From positions 1 through 32,932 of the forward strand of contig JANNEO010000142.1 of assembly GCA_031378805.1 (NCBI GenBank): a stretch of DNA of 32,932 bases, written 5' to 3'. Under the pieces are notes generated by a model, which saw only the letters and a program-made list of their open reading frames with translations, was not told the origin of the DNA and did no database searches. Source of the DNA: JADCCX01 sp031378805 (GTDB lineage: Bacteria; Pseudomonadota; Alphaproteobacteria; Rhizobiales; Beijerinckiaceae). The position numbers and the translations under genes were made by a program. The number at the start of each line of letters is the position of its first letter. Positions within the stretch are counted from its first letter, which is position 1. Below are positions 8,225-16,044 of the stretch, one piece after another.

Positions 8225-8258
8225 ACCAGTGCCGTGGCATGAAGTTATGCAGCTTTTC

Positions 8259-8582
8259 ATGACAATGAAAACCCGAAAAACACCTGTCACGCGCAGAACC
8301 CTGGCCATTGGCGGGCTGGCGACGTTGGCCGCATCTGGCATGTCTGTTGCCAATGCCCTAACAGCAGCCCTCGGTACCGTCCCGATTGGCACTTCGCGCA
8401 TCCTGCCTTTGTCAGGCGCAGGTGGCCCGCAGCTCGGTCGCAAGAGCTGTGGAGCGACATTGCCGCTGGCGGATGGCGAAGTCGTGGTCGGCTTCAGCGG
8501 GAACAGGAGATTACGGTTTATCCCGTGCGCAATGTGCTATCATGCATCTCACAACCACATCTCAACGGGAGCGGCACCATGA
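8259..8582 (+). CDS. Short ORF with twin-arginine-like N terminus, possible gene remnant
   Basis: In the 415-base gap between mgtE and lemA an open frame encodes about 107 residues. Its N terminus (TRRTLAIGGLATLAASG, then SVANA) resembles a Tat-type or Sec signal peptide. The rest matches no family I recognise and ends in a Cys/His-containing stretch (CAMCYHASHNH). The stop overlaps the lemA start as ATGA. Starts at 8247, 8259 and 8265 are possible, and none has a clear ribosome-binding site. It may be a real small secreted protein, a decayed gene whose C terminus was lost next to lemA, or a chance frame. Confidence is low. Confidence 0.3.
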   Translation: MTMKTRKTPVTRRTLAIGGLATLAASGMSVANALTAALGTVPIGTSRILPLSGAGGPQLGRKSCGATLPLADGEVVVGFSGNRRLRFIPCAMCYHASHNHISTGAAP

Positions 8583-9139
8583 GCTTTTGGATCATTCTTG
8601 GAATTCTCGCAGCCGCAATCGGCTACCTCATTTTTTCCTACAACGGCATGGTTGCCATGCGGCGGCGCGGTGATCAGGCCTTCGCCGACATCGACGTTCA
8701 GCTCAAGCAGCGGCATGATCTGATCCCCAATCTGATCGAAACGGTCAAGGGCTATGCGTCCCACGAGCGCGAGACCTTTGATGCCGTGATCAAGGCCCGG
8801 CAGGGCGCAGTTGCGGCGTCCGATCCGCAAGGCAAGGCCCAGGCGGAACAGGCACTTTCCGGAGCTGTTGGCAAGCTGCTGGCGCTGGCCGAGAGCTATC
8901 CTGATCTGAAGGCGAGCGCCAATTTCCAGTCGCTGCAGAGCGAACTTGCCAATGTCGAGGACAAGCTTTCCGCTGCACGGCGGTTTTTCAACAGTGCCGT
9001 TGGCGAGTACAATACCTCGATCGAATCAGTCCCAGCTGTCTTTTTCGCCAGCAAATTCGGGTTCATGAAGCGTGATTTCTTCGATTTGGGAGAAGAGTCG
9101 CGCTCGCAGCTGGCCGTGCCGCCAGCTGTCAAATTCTGA
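8579..9139 (+). CDS. lemA: LemA family membrane protein
   Basis: The 186-residue protein has one N-terminal membrane helix (about residues 2-20), a basic MRRRGDQAFADIDVQLKQR segment, and the family signature RHDLIPNLIETVKGYASHE. A long helical bundle follows, ending 'PAVKF'. LemA proteins are anchored in the inner membrane with the helical domain outside, and their function is poorly defined. The ATG at 8579 with GGGAGCGG just upstream is preferred over the in-frame codon at 8525. The next gene, 19 bases downstream, is an M48 membrane protease. This LemA-M48 pairing is common in bacteria and suggests a joint role in envelope quality control. Confidence 0.93.
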   Translation: MSFWIILGILAAAIGYLIFSYNGMVAMRRRGDQAFADIDVQLKQRHDLIPNLIETVKGYASHERETFDAVIKARQGAVAASDPQGKAQAEQALSGAVGKLLALAESYPDLKASANFQSLQSELANVEDKLSAARRFFNSAVGEYNTSIESVPAVFFASKFGFMKRDFFDLGEESRSQLAVPPAVKF

Positions 9140-9158
9140 GCAGCGCCCAGGCCGCCCC

Positions 9159-10202
9159 ATGGCTGAAGCTTTTGGCCTTTACACGCATATCAGGAACAAC
9201 CGTATCCGCTCCGGACTGTTGCTGGTGGGCCTGTTTTTTCTGGCCTATCTCGCAAGCTTTGGCGTGTTCCTCATCGTCCTGGGCAGCAGCGGAGGCTCGA
9301 TTGACCTGCGGGAAGCGGTGTCGATGTTTGTGGGCGCTTTCCCCTTTGTAACCGCTGGTGTGGCGCTGTGGGTGTTCCTGGGATTCCGGATCAATGTCTG
9401 GCTGATCGGCAAGGTCACGGGTGCCAGAGGCATCACGCGTGAGGAAAACCGGGATCTCTACTCGCTGCTCGAGAACCTCTGCATCGCGCGCGGACTACCT
9501 GTTCCGCGTCTCATGATCGTCGAGGATGACGCGCTCAATGCCTTCGCTTCAGGCATCAACCCCACGCAATACACCGTGACGGTGACGCGAGGGCTGCTGA
9601 ATACATTGACCCGGTCCGAGATCGAGGCCGTGTTGGCGCATGAACTCACGCATATCCGCAACGGTGATGTGCGGATGATGGTCATTGCCGTGGTCATAGC
9701 CGGCGTCATCTCCTTTCTGGGCGAGGTGATGTTCCGTACCATGCGGCTGGGCTCGATCCGCTCTTCGAACGACGACAGAAAGAGTGGTGCTGCGCTGGTC
9801 ATTATCGGGCTTGTCATTCTGCTGGTGACATGGCTACTCGCTGCCGTCGTGCGGTTCTCCTTGTCGCGTTCGCGCGAGTATCTGGCCGATGCAGGTGCCG
9901 TCGAGCTGACGAAGAACCCGGACGCCATGATCTCGGCGCTGCTCAAGATTGCCGGCAAAGCCGACCTTGATCACGTCCCGTCCGGCGTCATGGATATGTG
10001 CTTCGAAAATGATCCGGATGATTTCGGTGATGTGTTCTCCACGCACCCGTCTGTCGCCAAGCGCGTTCAGGCTCTGGTCCAGACAGCCGGAGGGCGGGTT
10101 CCGGCGGAACCTCCGAGACTCAGCGAGAGAAACGATCTGATCGATATCGTTGAAACGCGCGGGCCGTGGGCGCGCAGGGATCCGTCTCACCTGGACCGAT
10201 AG
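9159..10202 (+). CDS. M48 family membrane zinc metalloprotease (HtpX-like)
   Basis: From the ATG at 9159 the product is 347 residues. Two membrane segments lie at about 20-42 and 55-76. The zinc site is H161-E162-L-T-H165 ('LAHELTHIRNGD'), with a further hydrophobic hairpin (about 173-190 and 210-232). The third ligand is probably E240 in 'SRSREYLADAGA', and 'THPSVAKRVQAL' near residue 305 is typical of the family. It is an inner-membrane protease of the HtpX/Oma1 clan, likely acting on damaged or misfolded membrane proteins. It is probably co-transcribed with lemA. It resembles HtpX in topology, but the lemA linkage suggests the separate LemA-associated M48 branch, so I leave the symbol empty. 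Confidence 0.92.
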   Translation: MAEAFGLYTHIRNNRIRSGLLLVGLFFLAYLASFGVFLIVLGSSGGSIDLREAVSMFVGAFPFVTAGVALWVFLGFRINVWLIGKVTGARGITREENRDLYSLLENLCIARGLPVPRLMIVEDDALNAFASGINPTQYTVTVTRGLLNTLTRSEIEAVLAHELTHIRNGDVRMMVIAVVIAGVISFLGEVMFRTMRLGSIRSSNDDRKSGAALVIIGLVILLVTWLLAAVVRFSLSRSREYLADAGAVELTKNPDAMISALLKIAGKADLDHVPSGVMDMCFENDPDDFGDVFSTHPSVAKRVQALVQTAGGRVPAEPPRLSERNDLIDIVETRGPWARRDPSHLDR

Positions 10203-10240
10203 GCATCGCCGCATTGGAAAAGGCATGGCCGCATTGGAAA
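10201..10240. repeat. 20-bp tandem duplication
   Basis: AGGCATCGCCGCATTGGAAA is followed directly by AGGCATGGCCGCATTGGAAA, with one mismatch, starting at the last base pair of the M48 stop region. It looks like a recent slippage duplication with no evident function. Confidence 0.8.
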
Positions 10241-10258
10241 AGTGCGAGGCAAAGCATC

Positions 10259-10286
10259 AAAAAACCCCGCCAATCGCTTGACGGGG
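10259..10286 (-). terminator. Intrinsic terminator of tRNA-Leu
   Basis: On the minus strand CCCCGTCAA-GCGA-TTGGCGGGG forms a 9-bp stem (one G-T pair) closed by a GNRA tetraloop and followed by six T residues. It begins 12 bases after the tRNA CCA end. Confidence 0.9.
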
Positions 10287-10297
10287 CTTTATGATAG

Positions 10298-10382
10298 TGG
10301 TGCGGCCAAATGGACTCGAACCATCACGGGTCTCCCCGCTACCACCTCAAGGTAGTGCGTCTACCAATTCCGCCATGGCCGC
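10298..10382 (-). tRNA. tRNA-Leu (anticodon GAG)
   Basis: The minus strand gives an 85-nt class II tRNA with a seven-pair acceptor stem GCGGCCA/TGGCCGC, discriminator A and encoded CCA. The D arm contains GGTAGAC. The anticodon stem-loop is CTACC-TTGAGGT-GGTAG with anticodon GAG, the long variable arm is CGGG-GAGA-CCCG, and the T loop is TTCGAGT. It reads CUC and CUU leucine codons. It stands alone and ends in a strong terminator. Confidence 0.97.
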
Positions 10383-10408
10383 GAACTGAGGATGGGGCGG
10401 GGTAGCAA

Positions 10409-10432
10409 AGGGCTTGGACCCTTGCAAGCCCT
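10409..10432 (-). terminator. Possible terminator of the FliN-like gene
   Basis: AGGGCTTG (10409-10416) and CAAGCCCT (10425-10432) form an 8-bp stem with an 8-base loop, 21 bases downstream of the FliN-like stop. On the minus strand it is followed only by TTTG, so termination would be weak. It also overlaps the region where the tRNA-Leu promoter should lie. Confidence 0.4.
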
Positions 10433-10453
10433 CATTCCGTTGTGACGATGATT

Positions 10454-10699
10454 TCAGGAATCCAATCCGCTGGGGCGCTTGATCAGTTCGCGCACTTCGA
10501 CTGCGATGCGGTTGCCCTGCACGACAACCAGGCCGCGAGCGACAGGAAGGTCATTTGCGAGAATCTCGACTTCGTCTTCTTCGCCCGATTCGAGTTCGAT
10601 CACGGCACCACGGCCCATGCGGAGCAACTGGTGGATCGGCATCTTGGCACGCCCGAGAACAACTGAAACCTCAACTGAAACCTTATCGAGTGTCGCCAA
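10454..10699 (-). CDS. FliN/SpoA-domain protein (flagellar switch FliN-like)
   Basis: This 81-residue protein is essentially one SpoA (FliM/FliN C-terminal) domain: 'VSVEVSVVLGRAKMPIHQLL', then 'MGRGAVIEL' and 'NDLPVARGLVVVQGNRIAVEV'. FliN forms the C-ring of the flagellar motor switch; homologues also act in type III secretion. The start is TTG at 10699, supported by AAGGA (10708-10712, minus) eight bases upstream. No other flagellar gene is nearby: its neighbours are tRNA-Leu and lipB. FliN proper is usually longer because of an N-terminal extension, so this is a minimal form. It may be the organism's FliN encoded away from the flagellar cluster, or a relic. Confidence 0.85.
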   Translation of the reverse strand: MATLDKVSVEVSVVLGRAKMPIHQLLRMGRGAVIELESGEEDEVEILANDLPVARGLVVVQGNRIAVEVRELIKRPSGLDS

Positions 10700-10796
10700 T
10701 GGAACAATCCTTATACGGGCCGCCTCTGTGTCGAACGGATGTTGCGGAGGAGCCGTTGAGGGCAGTATCGGTAAACATGGTCAATGGCAGGTTAAC

Positions 10797-11504
10797 ATGC
10801 GGGACAATCTGACAACGAAACTGCTGCCTGCCGCTGGGTCGCCGCCCGTGGAATGGGTGGTGACCCAAGGTCTGGTCACCTACCCTGAGGCCGTGGCTGA
10901 AATGGAACAGATCGCTGCGGCGATTTCCAATGGCAGCGCCGCCGAACGCATCTGGCTGGTAGAACATCCGGCACTTTACACCTCAGGCACCAGCAGTAAG
11001 GCGACAGACCTGCTGGATCGGCGATTCCCGGTATTCGACACGGGGCGCGGCGGGCAGTTCACTTACCATGGGCCGGGCCAGCGCGTGGCCTATGTGATGC
11101 TTGACCTGGAGCGACGCGAGAAGGATCTGCGCCGCTTCGTGGCTGCGCTCGAGGCCTGGATCATCGGTGCGCTGGCCCACTTCACTGTGACGGCGGAGCG
11201 CCGGGAAGACCGCGTTGGCGTCTGGGTGAAACGTCCGGACAAGCCGCGTGGCATTGATGGCTGCATGGCCGAGGACAAGATTGCGGCCATCGGCATTCGC
11301 GTGCGGCGCTGGGTCACGTTCCACGGCATCTCGCTGAATGTGGAGCCAGACCTGTCGCATTTCTCAGGCATCGTGCCCTGCGGGGTGGCCGAGCAGCATT
11401 TCGGTGTGACCAGCCTTGTCGACCTGGGTTTGCCTGTGACCATGGCAGATGCGGATTCTGCGCTGAAAGCCGCGTTCACGGAGGTTTTCGGCGCTGTCGC
11501 TTGA
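10797..11504 (+). CDS. lipB: Octanoyl-[acyl-carrier-protein]:protein N-octanoyltransferase
   Basis: LipB moves the octanoyl group from ACP to the lipoyl domains of 2-oxoacid dehydrogenases and GcvH, the first step of lipoate synthesis. The 235-residue product has the family motifs RGGQ.TYHGPGQ, RVGVWV, and KIAAIGIRVRRWVTFHG. K161 and C195 (in 'IVPCGV') form the catalytic pair, with the 34-residue spacing seen in characterised LipB. The ATG at 10797 has an AGG-containing site (ggcagg) a few bases upstream. The frame is open further upstream, but that part would overlap the FliN-like gene and is not LipB-like. lipA is not in the window. Confidence 0.96.
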   Translation: MRDNLTTKLLPAAGSPPVEWVVTQGLVTYPEAVAEMEQIAAAISNGSAAERIWLVEHPALYTSGTSSKATDLLDRRFPVFDTGRGGQFTYHGPGQRVAYVMLDLERREKDLRRFVAALEAWIIGALAHFTVTAERREDRVGVWVKRPDKPRGIDGCMAEDKIAAIGIRVRRWVTFHGISLNVEPDLSHFSGIVPCGVAEQHFGVTSLVDLGLPVTMADADSALKAAFTEVFGAVA

Positions 11505-11566
11505 CTGCATCCAAAGGCCTACTTGCCGTGTATTCCAGTCACGACAACTGCTCTGGAGGATACATC

Positions 11567-11935
11567 ATGGTTCGTCTCGCGCTCGGCACCGCCGGCATCC
11601 TGCTTGCCCTCGCTGCCTTTCAGTCTGTCCGGGCACAGGAACCGGCCTATGAAAGCTGGCCACGTCTGGTCAACCCTTTCGAGAGCACCGGCGGTGGTGG
11701 CGTGATGATCGACGGCTACAAGCCTGTCGTCTCCGGAAGCGCTTGCAACACTGACTTCTCGGTGAAGATGCCGGATGGCGCGACGTTTCTGAACGAGGTC
11801 ACCTTCGATGCGATCCCCAAGCAAGGCGGCATCCATTGCGCCAACGGAAAATGGCGCGCCAAGGACGGCAGTGCGTCCGGCACGACGCCGTTCGAGATGT
11901 TCATCAAGGATGGCGTGGTCCGGCGTTCGCCGTAG
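11567..11935 (+). CDS. Small secreted protein of unknown function
   Basis: The 122-residue product starts at an ATG preceded eight bases upstream by GGAGGA. A signal peptide covers about residues 1-23 (hydrophobic LGTAGILLALAAF, cleavage near VRAQ). The mature part is about 98 residues with two cysteines (in 'SACNTDF' and 'IHCANGKW') that could form a disulfide in the periplasm. A Gly-rich stretch (STGGGGVMIDGYKP) lies near its start. I recognise no family. It follows lipB by 62 bases on the same strand and may share its transcript. Confidence 0.75.
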   Translation: MVRLALGTAGILLALAAFQSVRAQEPAYESWPRLVNPFESTGGGGVMIDGYKPVVSGSACNTDFSVKMPDGATFLNEVTFDAIPKQGGIHCANGKWRAKDGSASGTTPFEMFIKDGVVRRSP

Positions 11936-11944
11936 TCCGGGCAC

Positions 11945-12415
11945 TCACACCCATTTCTGGGCTTTTGCTGCCGTGGCTGGTGCAGCGATGCCTGGCCTGA
12001 CATCGCCGAACTTCCGCATCTCGGCAATGCTGGTCCTGGCCAGCCCTGCACTCTCCGCCGCCTTGATCACATCATCGAGATAGCCCGGCCTGGGCCTGCC
12101 AACCTCACCCGACCTGCCGACATAAACCAGCGCCCGTCGAATGCCCGCCGTCGAAATCACCGGCTGATTCACCTTGCGGTAGAGCCTTGGCACATCTTCG
12201 AAGCGATCGAGCACGGGGATATCCGAGAGGGCCAGTTCCCACAACATGCCATGCACATCCTTGCGCGGATCGCGCACCACATTGGCGTAACCGTCAGTCG
12301 ATATGATCCAGCGGTGGCGCGGCAGACGGGCCAGGCCAACGACTTTCGACAACGGGCAGCGCGTCGCCATGGCGGCGACGTCCATGTTGGCACCATAGGC
12401 GAAGTAGAGCGGCAT
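11945..12415 (-). CDS. Gamma-glutamylcyclotransferase-like (AIG2/GGCT fold) protein
   Basis: The 156-residue protein opens with YFAYGANMD, the substrate-loop signature of the gamma-glutamylcyclotransferase fold. It continues with 'VHGMLWELALSDIPVLDRFEDV...YRK', the conserved middle of the family, where a Glu normally acts as acid/base. Members release 5-oxoproline from gamma-glutamyl peptides or act on related gamma-glutamylamines; the exact substrate here is unknown. The ATG at 12415 has GGGAG seven bases upstream. A family B repeat lies just upstream of it and downstream of the CFA synthase-type gene. It converges on the small secreted protein gene. Confidence 0.85.
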   Translation of the reverse strand: MPLYFAYGANMDVAAMATRCPLSKVVGLARLPRHRWIISTDGYANVVRDPRKDVHGMLWELALSDIPVLDRFEDVPRLYRKVNQPVISTAGIRRALVYVGRSGEVGRPRPGYLDDVIKAAESAGLARTSIAEMRKFGDVRPGIAAPATAAKAQKWV

Positions 12416-12437
12416 GGTTTACTCCCGAGGGGAACGA

Positions 12438-12509
12438 CCTCATCCTGAGCCTGTCGAAGGATCGCGGTCCATGAACACTGAAGCATCCTTCGACAGGCTC
12501 AGGATGAGG
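12438..12509. repeat. Family B palindromic repeat, copy 1
   Basis: Perfect 25-bp inverted arms lie at 12438-12462 (core CATCCTGAGCCTGTCGAAGG) and 12485-12509, around a 22-base spacer that contains AACACTGAA. It occupies the gap between the CFA synthase-type gene and the cyclotransferase-like gene. Related copies are at 20609-20685 and, inside rnr, at 24566-24645. As RNA it would form a long hairpin just after the CFA stop. Confidence 0.9.
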
Positions 12510-12517
12510 GTTGAGGA

Positions 12518-13750
12518 TCAGATCCCCCGCGCGAGCAGCGCCCGCTCGTCATCCTGGATGAAATCTCGCAGCACAGGAACATCATCGCGTTTGTCGACAA
12601 TGATGATCTGGTAGATCATGTTGGAGCCGTGCAGGAAGCCGAGTTCGCAGGAAATGAGATAGAATTCCCACATGCGGCAGAATTTCTCGTCATACATGGC
12701 GACAGCCTGCGCACGCACCTTCTCGAAGTTCTCGCGCCACGCCTTCAGCGTCCAATAGTAATGCAAGCGCAGGATCTCGCAATCCGCCACCCAGGTGCCG
12801 GTGCGCTCGGTGGCCGCGAAAACCTCGGACATCGCCGGGCAATACCCGCCGGGAAAGATGTACTTTCGAATGAATGGCGCAGTGGTGCCGGGCGGTGACA
12901 TGCGACCGATGGCATGGACAAGGCCATAGCCGCCGGGCTTCATCAGCCTCTTCAATTTGGAAAAGTAGTTGTCGAAATTGCCGATGCCGATGGCTTCCAT
13001 CATGGCGATGGAAATGACCCGGTCATAGGTGCCACTCATGTTGCGATAGTCCTGCTCCAGGAACGTCACGCGGTCTGCTACCTCCATGTCAATGGCCCGC
13101 TGCTTGGCCACTGCGATCTGCTCAGGCGACAGGGATACCGACGTGACGGTGACGCCGAAGTTCTTGGCGAGATAGCAGGCGAGCCCGCCCCAGCCGGAGC
13201 CGACTTCGGCCACGCTCATGCCGGGCTGGAGGCGCAACTTTGCCGCGATATGGCGCATCTTGTCGATCTGCGCCTGCTCCAGCGAATTGTCCGGATGGGT
13301 GTAATAGGCGCAGGAATAATTCATCGTGGGATCAAGCCAGAGTTGGTAGAATTCCGGTTTGATATCATAGTGATGCTTGATGTTCTTCGAAGCCTGGATC
13401 AGCGAATTCTGTTGCTGGAAGCGCCGCACGGCACGCCAGCCGTTGCGCAAGGCTTGCTGCACGGGATGCCCGCCCAGCGCCTTGCGATTGACCGAGAACA
13501 GCAGCAACAGATCATAAACCGTCGACCCATCCTCGAAGGCGATGCGATCCTCCATGTAGGCCTCGGGAAACGCCAGTTCCGGATTCCAGAAAATCTTGTC
13601 CGCGACCTTGGCGTCCTTCATCCGCACGGTGACGGAAGGACCATCCTTGCCGCTGCCGAAGACGCTGCGCACACCCTCCATGTCGATGACGGTGAGCGTG
13701 CCCTTCTCGATGAAGCGCTTCAGCAGGGAGGACAGTTTACCCAGCGGCAT
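12518..13750 (-). CDS. cfa: Cyclopropane-fatty-acyl-phospholipid synthase family methyltransferase
   Basis: The 410-residue protein has the two-part CFA synthase layout. A lipid-binding N-terminal region ends in 'NSLIQASKNIKHHYDIKPEFYQLWLD', and 'MNYSCAYY' leads into the SAM-binding methyltransferase (VAEVGSGWGGLACYLA). Further family motifs are 'SPEQIAVAKQRA', 'MMEAIG' and 'YIFPGGYCPAMSE'. It adds a methylene bridge from S-adenosylmethionine to unsaturated acyl chains of membrane phospholipids, usually as cells enter stationary phase. The ATG at 13750 is chosen because AAGGA (13759-13763, minus) lies eight bases upstream; the open frame continues to 13831 but into the bisC-like gene. A sister methyltransferase with another lipid product cannot be excluded. 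Confidence 0.92.
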   Translation of the reverse strand: MPLGKLSSLLKRFIEKGTLTVIDMEGVRSVFGSGKDGPSVTVRMKDAKVADKIFWNPELAFPEAYMEDRIAFEDGSTVYDLLLLFSVNRKALGGHPVQQALRNGWRAVRRFQQQNSLIQASKNIKHHYDIKPEFYQLWLDPTMNYSCAYYTHPDNSLEQAQIDKMRHIAAKLRLQPGMSVAEVGSGWGGLACYLAKNFGVTVTSVSLSPEQIAVAKQRAIDMEVADRVTFLEQDYRNMSGTYDRVISIAMMEAIGIGNFDNYFSKLKRLMKPGGYGLVHAIGRMSPPGTTAPFIRKYIFPGGYCPAMSEVFAATERTGTWVADCEILRLHYYWTLKAWRENFEKVRAQAVAMYDEKFCRMWEFYLISCELGFLHGSNMIYQIIIVDKRDDVPVLRDFIQDDERALLARGI

Positions 13751-13812
13751 GGGGCGGTTCCTTGGATAAGTGAACAAGCTATCAGCACGAGAAAAAGTGG
13801 CTGGCAAGCACC

Positions 13813-15930
13813 CTACACCGCCCTCACCCAAACTTTGTTGTCATGGAACGCCGCCCCGCCAAAAGGCGCCACTTGGGCGGCGTCAGTCAGCGTATTGATG
13901 CCCTTGCCCCCTTTGTGCGCCGCGTTGGGGTGGATGCCCTCCGCAATGACGACGCCAGGCTGGACGCCAGCGAAGCGCCGCACCGCCAGCACGGTTTCAC
14001 CCCGGGGGGAACCGATCATAACTTCCGCCCCTTCCGTCAAGCCAAGCCGCTCGATATCATCAGGATGCATCAACAGCGACGGAATGCCTTCGCGTTTTTG
14101 CGATCCCGGCGTCTCGGTGAAGGTAGAGTTGAGGTAACTGCGCGATGGCGACGTTGCCAGCTTGAACGGATAGCCAGGGTCCGGTTGCTCCGTCACCGCC
14201 CAATGGTCAGGCAATGTCGGCATGTCCTGCCATGGACCCATCATGCCGTCCTTGGCATAAGGCACCTTTTCCCAATCCGGTTTGAAGCGGAACCGGCGGT
14301 CCTGGTAGGCGAAGCCATTGATATAGTGCGCGGTGTCGAAGCTCGGCTGGCAGACGATCCACTTGTTCGCCTTGATCTCGGAATAGGTTCCCCAGCCGGA
14401 TTTCTGCAGCGTCTCGTCGATGATCTCCGGGATGCTCATGGCAAAGCCGCGATGCTGCGCCCCCACCCGCTTTGCCAGCTCCGCGATCAGCCAGTGGTTC
14501 TCTCGCGCTTCGCCCGGCGCATCGAGCATCTTGCCGCCCAGCATGATGTGGACATGGCCGCCGCCGGTGTAGAAATCGTCGTGCTCCATGAACATGGTGG
14601 CCGGCATGAGGATATCGGCGTATTTCGCGGTTTCGGTCATGAACTGCTCATGGACGGCCACGAAAAGGTCTTCACGGGCAAAGCCCTGTTTCACGAGATC
14701 CTGTTCGGGACAGACACTCACGGGATTCGTGTTCTGCACGAGGAGCGCCTTGACTGGTGGGCCATTGCGCAACGCGAAGGGGTCGCCCGTCAGGATGCGC
14801 CCGATGGCCGCCTGCTCCAGCTTGCGTACCTTGGGATCGTAGTGGTCCAGCCCCTCGATCAGGCCGGTATGCAGGTGATAGATGCCACCATTGTTGTGGA
14901 AGGCGCCACCGCCCTCATGCAGCCACGCGCCCGTGACGGCGGAAATGCACAGCGCGGCGTGCATGTTGCTCGCACCATTGCGCTGACGCGAAAAGCCATA
15001 GCCCAGGCGAAAATAGGTCTTTTTCGTCGTGCCCACGAGGCGGGCGAAAGCCTCGATCTCTGCCACGCTCAAACCCGTGATCGCCGCTGCCCATTCCGGC
15101 GTGCGGGTCGCCAGATGCGCTTCAAGCTCCTCCGGGCAATCCGTATACTTCGCCATATAGGTTCGGTCAGCCAGACCCTCGCGGAACAGCACGTGCATCA
15201 CGCCGCAGGCCAATGCACCGTCGGTGCCCGGTCGAAGCAGCAGCGCCATGTCGGCCTGTTTCATGGTGTCGTTCATGTAGATGTCGATGGCGACGATTTT
15301 GGCAGCGCGCTCCTTGCGGGCGCGAATGGCATGAGTCATCACGTTGACCTGTGTCGCAACCGCGTTGGTTCCCCAGATCACGACGCAATCGGACTGCGCC
15401 ATCTCCCGCGGATCGACGCCTGCGAGCTTGCCCGTCCCTGCCATGAACCCGCCCCAGGCCGTGTTGATGCAGATCGTCTGGTAGAAGCCGGAGTATTTCT
15501 TGACATGGCGCAACCGGTTGATGCCATCACGCTGCACGCGGCCCATGGTTCCTGCATAGTAATAGGGCCAGACACTTTCCGCGCCGCATTCCTGCTCAGC
15601 CTTCAGCATGGCGGCAGCGACAGTTTCCAGCGCCTCGTCCCAGGAAATGCGGGTGAACTGGCCCGAACCCTTGGGGCCATTGCGCTTCATCGGGTGCAAC
15701 AACCGCTCGGGATGATGGATGCGCTCGGCGTAGCGGGCAACCTTCGCGCAGATCACTCCCGCAGTGTAGGTGTTGTCTTCCGCGCCGCGCACCCGGCCGA
15801 TGGTTTTCGCATTGGTCTTGAGGTCGGTGTGGACCTCGACATCCAAAGCACAAGCCGATGGGCAATCATGGGGACACACGGAAGGATTGACGGTGATGCG
15901 CGAAGCAGGAACGGGCGTGTGAATGGTCAT
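13813..15930 (-). CDS. Molybdopterin-dependent oxidoreductase (BisC/DMSO reductase family)
   Basis: The 705-residue protein has an N-terminal [4Fe-4S] segment with cysteines C19, C23, C27 and C61. The central molybdopterin domains carry 'VIWGTNAVATQVN' and 'KIVAIDIYMND', and 'LVQNTNPVSVCPEQ' and 'ADILMPATMFMEHDD' are typical of the family. The C-terminal molybdopterin-dinucleotide-binding beta-barrel carries 'SLLMHPDDIERLGLTEGAEVMIGSPRG' in two adjoining parts. No Tat signal is seen, so it is probably cytoplasmic. There is no electron-transfer subunit, chaperone or cofactor gene beside it, so substrate and redox partner are unknown. It starts at ATG 15930 and lies 62 bases upstream of the CFA-type gene on the same strand. 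Confidence 0.9.
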   Translation of the reverse strand: MTIHTPVPASRITVNPSVCPHDCPSACALDVEVHTDLKTNAKTIGRVRGAEDNTYTAGVICAKVARYAERIHHPERLLHPMKRNGPKGSGQFTRISWDEALETVAAAMLKAEQECGAESVWPYYYAGTMGRVQRDGINRLRHVKKYSGFYQTICINTAWGGFMAGTGKLAGVDPREMAQSDCVVIWGTNAVATQVNVMTHAIRARKERAAKIVAIDIYMNDTMKQADMALLLRPGTDGALACGVMHVLFREGLADRTYMAKYTDCPEELEAHLATRTPEWAAAITGLSVAEIEAFARLVGTTKKTYFRLGYGFSRQRNGASNMHAALCISAVTGAWLHEGGGAFHNNGGIYHLHTGLIEGLDHYDPKVRKLEQAAIGRILTGDPFALRNGPPVKALLVQNTNPVSVCPEQDLVKQGFAREDLFVAVHEQFMTETAKYADILMPATMFMEHDDFYTGGGHVHIMLGGKMLDAPGEARENHWLIAELAKRVGAQHRGFAMSIPEIIDETLQKSGWGTYSEIKANKWIVCQPSFDTAHYINGFAYQDRRFRFKPDWEKVPYAKDGMMGPWQDMPTLPDHWAVTEQPDPGYPFKLATSPSRSYLNSTFTETPGSQKREGIPSLLMHPDDIERLGLTEGAEVMIGSPRGETVLAVRRFAGVQPGVVIAEGIHPNAAHKGGKGINTLTDAAQVAPFGGAAFHDNKVWVRAV

Positions 15931-16044
15931 GCCAAAAGACTACGTCCAGGCCAGCGCATAGTCAAAATGCCGATAGATCCCTTAATTTCCAGATGCTGAC
16001 GCTCTTGGCTTGTTTTTGCGCGACCATGCTGCGAGAGACAAGCG

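Noticed and set aside
8164..8258. Magnesium riboswitch (M-box) before mgtE
   Set aside because: The space before the start shows only a 6-bp hairpin and none of the long conserved helices of that class.
12438..12509. Possible CRISPR unit or attachment site at the 25-bp repeat
   Set aside because: The arms are inverted, not direct. The other copies are single and scattered, with no array or cas or integrase gene.
13843..15999. A 718-residue open frame on the plus strand antisense to the molybdopterin oxidoreductase
   Set aside because: It mirrors the codon structure of the real gene in GC-rich DNA, and its His/Arg/Val-rich product shows no domain. The minus-strand protein has clear motifs.
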